Shown here: positions 60,128 through 64,000 of the stretch, piece by piece
How the letters are laid out: every line of letters starts with the position of its first letter
Position numbering within the stretch: position 1 is the stretch's first letter
Origin: NCEH01 sp043195125
GTDB taxonomy: Bacteria > Pseudomonadota > Alphaproteobacteria > Rhizobiales > Xanthobacteraceae
Length of the DNA: 64,000 bases
NCBI RefSeq assembly: GCF_043195125.1
Contig: NZ_JBAFWR010000002.1
Direction: 5' to 3' (one strand)
Program-made: the position numbers and the translations under genes
The notes under the pieces: generated by a model
Databases searched by the model: none
The model's input: the letters and a program-made list of their open reading frames with translations, nothing else
Told to the model about the DNA's origin: nothing

Positions 60128-61738
60128 ATGCTCGATCCTACCGCCCACGTCACGGCGTCTTCCGCCGAAGCTCCCGATTTTGCGCACCGGCGCACCTTCG
60201 CCATCATTTCCCATCCCGACGCGGGCAAGACCACGCTGACGGAAAAGCTGCTGCTTGCCTCCGGCGCCATTCGCATGGCGGGCCAGGTGCGGGCGCGCGG
60301 GGACCGCCGCCGCACCCGCTCCGACTGGATGGAAATCGAGCAGCAGCGCGGCATTTCGGTCACCTCCTCGGTGATGACCTTCGAGCGCGACGGCATCGTC
60401 TACAATCTGCTCGATACGCCGGGCCACTCGGACTTTTCCGAGGATACCTATCGTACCCTCTCTGCCGTGGACGCGGCGGTGATGGTGATCGACGCCGCCA
60501 AGGGCATCGAGAGCCAGACCCGCAAGCTGTTCGAAGTGTGCCGCCTGCGCGACATCCCCATCTTCACCTTCATCAACAAGGTGGACCGCGAGGGCCTCGA
60601 GCCCCTCGGCCTGATGGACGACATCGCCGCCACCCTGGCGCTGGATCTCACGCCCTTCACCTGGCCGGTGGGCATGGGCACGGATTTCCGCGGCCTCATC
60701 GACGTGCCCAACAAATGCGCCCGCTTCGCCGAGGAGCGCGGCGGCCTGCTGACGCGCCTGGTGCATTTCGAGCAGCCCGAAGACCTGCTTGAGGTCGAGG
60801 GCATCGACCCGCGCATCATCGCCGAATCGGTGGAGGGGCTGACCCTCGCGCTCGGCGTGCTGCCGCCGTTCGATCTGGAGAGCTTCCGCGAGGGCCATCT
60901 CTCGCCGGTGTTCTTCGGCAGCGCCATCAAGGAAGCGGGCGTGGGCGAATTGCTCGCCGGGCTCGGCACCTTCGGCCCGAGCCCGCTGCCGCGCAGCGCC
61001 AACGGCCGCATCGTGCAGCCGGAGGAAGACAATGTTTCCGGCTTCGTCTTCAAGGTTCAGGCCAATATGGACCCGAACCATCGCGATCGCGTGGCCTTCG
61101 TGCGCCTGTGCTCGGGCACCTTCAAGCGCGGCATGAAGCTTTATAACGCGCGCGAGAAGCGCCACATGGCGATCGCCAACCCCATCTTCTTCTTCGCCCA
61201 GGAGCGCGAGACAGTGGACGAGGCGGTCGCGGGGGACATCATCGGCATTCCCAACCACGGCATGCTGCGGGTCGGCGACACCTTGTCCGAGGGCGAGGTG
61301 ATCCGCTTCGAGGGCATTCCCGATTTCGCCCCGGAAATCCTGCGCCGGGTGCTACTGGCGGACCCCATCAAGGCCAAGCAGCTGTCCAAGGCGCTGCAGG
61401 ACATGGCGGAAGAGGGCGTGGTGCAGGTGCTGCGCCCGATCTCCGACCCCTCCCCCATCGTCGGCGTCGTGGGCACGCTGCAATTGGACGTGCTCTCCTC
61501 GCGGCTGGAAAAGGAATATGGCGTTCCCATCCGCTATGAGAGCGTCTCCTTCGTGACCGCCCGCTGGATCATCGGCGAGCGGACGGAGATCGAGCGCTTC
61601 ATCGAAACCAGCCGCTCCTCCATCGCCCGCGACCGCGACGAGGCGCCGGTCTATCTCGCCCGCAGCCAATGGGTGCTCGATCGCGCCATCGAGGAATGGC
61701 CCAAGCTGAAATTTGTCTCCGTGAAAGAGCGCGGCTGA
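60128..61738 (+). CDS. prfC: Peptide chain release factor 3
   Basis: A 536-aa translational GTPase that recycles RF1 and RF2. The P-loop is SHPDAGKTTLTEKLL (about 28-42), with the switch I region EIEQQRGISVTSSVM, LDTPGHSDFSEDTYRTLSAVDAAVMVIDAAKG, and INKVDRE. The RF3-specific FRGLIDV and domain III (YGVPIRYESVSFVTARW) distinguish it from EF-G. AAGGCGCGC precedes the ATG at 60128; a reading from 60014 adds an unconserved stretch. Sits alone 61 bases before dapD. Confidence 0.96.
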   Translation: MLDPTAHVTASSAEAPDFAHRRTFAIISHPDAGKTTLTEKLLLASGAIRMAGQVRARGDRRRTRSDWMEIEQQRGISVTSSVMTFERDGIVYNLLDTPGHSDFSEDTYRTLSAVDAAVMVIDAAKGIESQTRKLFEVCRLRDIPIFTFINKVDREGLEPLGLMDDIAATLALDLTPFTWPVGMGTDFRGLIDVPNKCARFAEERGGLLTRLVHFEQPEDLLEVEGIDPRIIAESVEGLTLALGVLPPFDLESFREGHLSPVFFGSAIKEAGVGELLAGLGTFGPSPLPRSANGRIVQPEEDNVSGFVFKVQANMDPNHRDRVAFVRLCSGTFKRGMKLYNAREKRHMAIANPIFFFAQERETVDEAVAGDIIGIPNHGMLRVGDTLSEGEVIRFEGIPDFAPEILRRVLLADPIKAKQLSKALQDMAEEGVVQVLRPISDPSPIVGVVGTLQLDVLSSRLEKEYGVPIRYESVSFVTARWIIGERTEIERFIETSRSSIARDRDEAPVYLARSQWVLDRAIEEWPKLKFVSVKERG

Positions 61739-61799
61739 GCACCTGCCCCATTCCGATACGCGGCACGCCAGGAAGGCGCCGCAGCCTCAAGAGGAAACC

Positions 61800-62666
61800 A
61801 TGCCGAACGTTGCCGTCGCCACCGCCAATCCCGACCTGGAGCTGATCATTGATGCGGCCTTCGAGGCCCGCGCCGAAATCGGCTTCGAAACCACTGGCCC
61901 CGTGCGCGATGCGGTGAACACGGCGCTTGCCCTGCTCGATGCCGGCAAAGCCCGGGTCGCGGAGCCGCTCGCCGATGGCAGCTGGCACGTCAACCAATGG
62001 CTGAAGAAGGCGGTGCTGCTCTCCTTCCGCCTCAACGACATGGAGACCATTCCCGGCGGCCCCGGCGGCGCCCATTGGTGGGACAAGGTGCCTTCCAAGT
62101 TCGAGGGCTGGAGCGAGAGCGAATTCCGCGCCGCCGGCTTCCGCGCCGTGCCGGGCGCCATCGTGCGCCGCTCCGCCTATATCGCACCCAACGTGGTGCT
62201 GATGCCCTCGTTCGTGAACCTCGGCGCCCATGTGGGCGAAGGCTCAATGGTCGATACCTGGGTCACGGTGGGCTCCTGCGCGCAGATCGGCAAGCATGTC
62301 CACCTCTCCGGCGGCGTGGGCATCGGCGGCGTGCTGGAGCCGCTCCAGGCCGGCCCCGTGATCATCGAGGACGATTGCTTCATCGGCGCTCGCTCGGAAG
62401 TGGTGGAAGGCGTGGTGGTGCGGCGCGGCTCCGTGCTCTCCATGGGCGTGTTCATTTCTGCGTCCACCAAGATCATCGACCGGGAGACCGGCGAAGTCTT
62501 CGTAGGCGAGGTTCCCCCCTATTCGGTGGTGGTGCCCGGGTCTCTGCCCGGCAAGCCGCTCCCGGACGGCCGTCCCGGCCCCTCGCTCTATTGCGCGGTG
62601 ATCGTAAAGCGGGTGGACGAAAAGACCCGCGCCAAGACCTCCATCAACGACCTGCTGCGCGACTGA
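61800..62666 (+). CDS. dapD: Tetrahydrodipicolinate N-succinyltransferase
   Basis: A 288-aa enzyme of the succinylase branch of lysine/diaminopimelate synthesis, using succinyl-CoA. The left-handed beta-helix hexapeptide repeats run from about 110 (RSAYIAPNVVLMPSFVNLGAHVGEGSMVDTWVTVGSCAQIG) to 235. The N-terminal domain has FETTGPVRDAVNTAL and WHVNQWLKKAVLLSFRLND. A GAGGAAACC ribosome site sets the ATG. Succinyl-type DapD agrees with a proteobacterial host. A hairpin follows the stop. Confidence 0.97.
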   Translation: MPNVAVATANPDLELIIDAAFEARAEIGFETTGPVRDAVNTALALLDAGKARVAEPLADGSWHVNQWLKKAVLLSFRLNDMETIPGGPGGAHWWDKVPSKFEGWSESEFRAAGFRAVPGAIVRRSAYIAPNVVLMPSFVNLGAHVGEGSMVDTWVTVGSCAQIGKHVHLSGGVGIGGVLEPLQAGPVIIEDDCFIGARSEVVEGVVVRRGSVLSMGVFISASTKIIDRETGEVFVGEVPPYSVVVPGSLPGKPLPDGRPGPSLYCAVIVKRVDEKTRAKTSINDLLRD

Positions 62667-62674
62667 ACCGGACC

Positions 62675-62693
62675 GGGCGCCAGAGCGGCGCCC
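62675..62693 (+). terminator. Hairpin after dapD
   Basis: GGGCGCC-agagc-GGCGCCC, a 7-bp perfect stem 8 bases after the stop, followed by TCTCC instead of a T-run. Weak intrinsic terminator. Confidence 0.45.
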
Positions 62694-63078
62694 TCTCCAC
62701 ACCCTCGCGGCGAGCGCTGCGCAGCGAAAGATCGCGTTGTGGAGCGGCTTCTAGCGGCGACCCACAGGCAATTTCGGGCGTGCGCAAAAGCTTGTGTTGA
62801 GCCGGGCAGAAAGTTTCACCGACCGTCTTGTCTCGCACGCGCGAGCCGCTATATTCCGCCGCCTTGCCCGAGCGTGGCGCTTCAACCGGCGCCGCACGTT
62901 TCACGACAGCTTCGGCGGGTATGCCGTGCACCGCGCCTGTGCCCTCCCATCACAATGGGGAGGCGCCGGCGGAGCACGAAGGACGGCGTGGTCGGAAGAC
63001 GAAGGGCATTGCCCTGGCACTTTCAAACCAGGTCCGCCGTTGCATAAGAGTTCCGCGCGTGCCGTGTGGCTGCGCCGT
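62694..63078. other. Intergenic region before tRNA-Ser
   Basis: About 385 bases with no convincing protein gene. TTGTCT (62828-62833), 16 bases and TATATT (62850-62855) form a possible sigma70 promoter that could drive the tRNA. Short ORFs crossing into the tRNA are rejected as chance frames. Confidence 0.45.
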
Positions 63079-63168
<90 letters not shown>

Positions 63169-63545
63169 ATCACTGCGGTAAGTCGTTGAAAATAAAGACT
63201 TATCTATCTCAGGCGATGCCTCTCCCCACATTGCGCCCCACATTTTGAACGTGCTGCTCTCGCGTGCGCGCGAGGCGATCATCTCGCGTCGATGAACGCG
63301 TTCTGAGCCTCAGCGTTGAGCAGCGATTTCGATTGTATCGGGCGTCATACCTGCCTAAAGCGCGCTCTCGCGGGCAAATCAGATACATCGCCGCCTCGAA
63401 CCGCTGAGGTTCAAATACTCAAGCGTGATTTGAGGTTCGATTTAACGTAAAAAAGCCCCCTCAGCACGATCTTATTGACAAAACGACGGTATTATGATAC
63501 AATGTAGAGGCGGAGACTGCCGCCAGCCTCACGAAAGATCGCATC
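63169..63545. other. Lower-GC region after tRNA-Ser (possible island edge)
   Basis: Composition drops to roughly half G+C by eye immediately after the CCA end, unlike the coding window before it. It has a run of A (about 63449-63454), TGAGGTTCAAA/TGAGGTTCGAT partial repeats and a hairpin CTCAA...TTTGAG. I see no integrase, no second copy of the tRNA 3' end and no clear ORF. Could be the start of an integrated element. Confidence 0.5.
63475..63503 (+). promoter_or_regulatory. Near-consensus sigma70 promoter
   Basis: TTGACA (63475-63480), exactly 17 bases, TACAAT (63498-63503). It faces the ORF starting at 63546 and would give a leader of about 35 bases containing a small GGCGG...CCGCC hairpin. 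Confidence 0.8.
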
Positions 63546-64000
63546 ATGACTGTCAAATCTCAGACCACCTCGCACGGCATTCTCGTGCTCTTCAATGCGA
63601 CGCCGTCCCAGGCCGCAAAGTTCGAAGGCGAAGCCGCTGAAAAGGCGCGCGTTGCTGCCGAGGGCCTCGGCCATCGCAGCGTCACGCTGAATCCGGCGAA
63701 GGACGCCAAGCTCATCACGAGTCTCGCGCGCGGCGCCTTCGACAAGGAGGGTGCTCCCCTGCTCGGCGCGGTCACGCCCCGCATGATCAGCGAGCTCTCA
63801 GCCGTGGTCGAGAGCGCGGCCAAAACGGCGCCTGTCGTGTCATTGATTCCGAAGGCCGCTGAGGCCAAGGCGGCAACAAAGGCGACGACGCCTGCGCCGG
63901 CCGTCGAAACGGCCGCTGAGGCCGCCTCGGGCGCCACGGACAAGCCTGTCTCTGCCGTGGCCATCGCATCGCAGAACATGCTCGACGGCGGCAATCTCGG
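63546..64000 (+). CDS. Unknown protein, 3' end beyond window
   Basis: Open from ATG 63546 to the window end, 151 codons visible and no stop. It begins MTVKSQTTSHGILVLFNATPSQ and continues with an AKFEGEAAEKARVAAEGLG helix, then ARGAFDKEGAPLLGAVTPRMISELSAVVESAAKTAPVVSLIPKA, followed by Ala/Lys/Thr/Pro-rich linker sequence. It is not recognised. There is no signal peptide or membrane segment. The ribosome site is weak (CGAAAGA) but a near-consensus promoter lies upstream. The domain-then-linker architecture suggests a larger multidomain protein, perhaps carried by an element at the tRNA. Confidence 0.65.
   Translation, partial: MTVKSQTTSHGILVLFNATPSQAAKFEGEAAEKARVAAEGLGHRSVTLNPAKDAKLITSLARGAFDKEGAPLLGAVTPRMISELSAVVESAAKTAPVVSLIPKAAEAKAATKATTPAPAVETAAEAASGATDKPVSAVAIASQNMLDGGNL

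Overview
The window is GC-rich (roughly two thirds G+C by eye) and densely coded, with short intergenic gaps and many ATGA/GTGA stop-start overlaps. The gene content points to an alphaproteobacterium of the Hyphomicrobiales (Rhizobiales), perhaps Xanthobacteraceae; that placement is inference. Supporting signs are a ~1,600-residue NAD-glutamate dehydrogenase, a MetX-MetW pair, a Suv3-like helicase followed by an S4 protein and a seven-iron ferredoxin, a large set of ABC importers, and a candidate GTTC-N7-GTTC LexA box.

Layout. 1-913: 3' part of a CaiB/BaiF CoA-transferase. 1108-13732: surface-glycan region. A + strand operon makes a CDP-activated, probably C-methylated 6-deoxyhexose (rfbF, rfbG, C-methyltransferase, rfbC-like epimerase) and ends in a GT2 glycosyltransferase. 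A - strand pair encodes a radical SAM/SPASM protein and a GT4 glycosyltransferase. A + strand trio (FkbM, FkbM, CmcI-like) is preceded by a 23-codon leader ORF. Last is a TPR/SPINDLY-type O-GlcNAc transferase homologue. A perfect 16-bp parS centromere site lies between the last two units. 13930-14222: possible small RNA with an intrinsic terminator. 14223-29400: efflux region. An ECF sigma factor, a putative anti-sigma factor and a periplasmic metal-sensor-like protein lead directly into an MdtABC-like RND operon; a second adaptor-RND pair is transcribed divergently. 29830-35571: dipeptide/oligopeptide ABC importer, convergent with a gamma-glutamyltransferase-family gene (35785-37566). 37766-42456: complete branched-chain amino-acid-type (Liv) importer on the - strand. 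42649-50597: a secreted protein whose start codon abuts a long hairpin, an AhpD-like protein with an H1-like tail, the large NAD-GDH, a sulfotransferase and a small secreted protein. 50611-62666: housekeeping genes (cupin, gloB, methyltransferase, metW, metX, small secreted protein, helicase, S4 protein, fdxA, secreted protein, prfC, dapD). 63079-63168: tRNA-Ser(GGA) with encoded CCA. 63169-64000: lower-GC DNA with a near-consensus sigma70 promoter and an unrecognised ORF that runs off the window. This looks like the edge of an element integrated at the tRNA, although no integrase is visible here.

How the parts work together. The glycan genes supply an unusual branched sugar plus transfer and decoration enzymes (methylation, possible radical chemistry, O-GlcNAc-type transfer). 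The ECF cassette probably senses envelope or metal stress and controls up to three RND pumps. The peptide importer, GGT-like enzyme, Liv importer and NAD-GDH form a consistent theme of peptide and amino-acid scavenging. The most notable non-coding signals are the parS site, the Shine-Dalgarno-sequestering hairpin at 43207-43253, the 23-codon coupled leader ORF, the possible small RNA near 14000 and the island-like boundary after tRNA-Ser.
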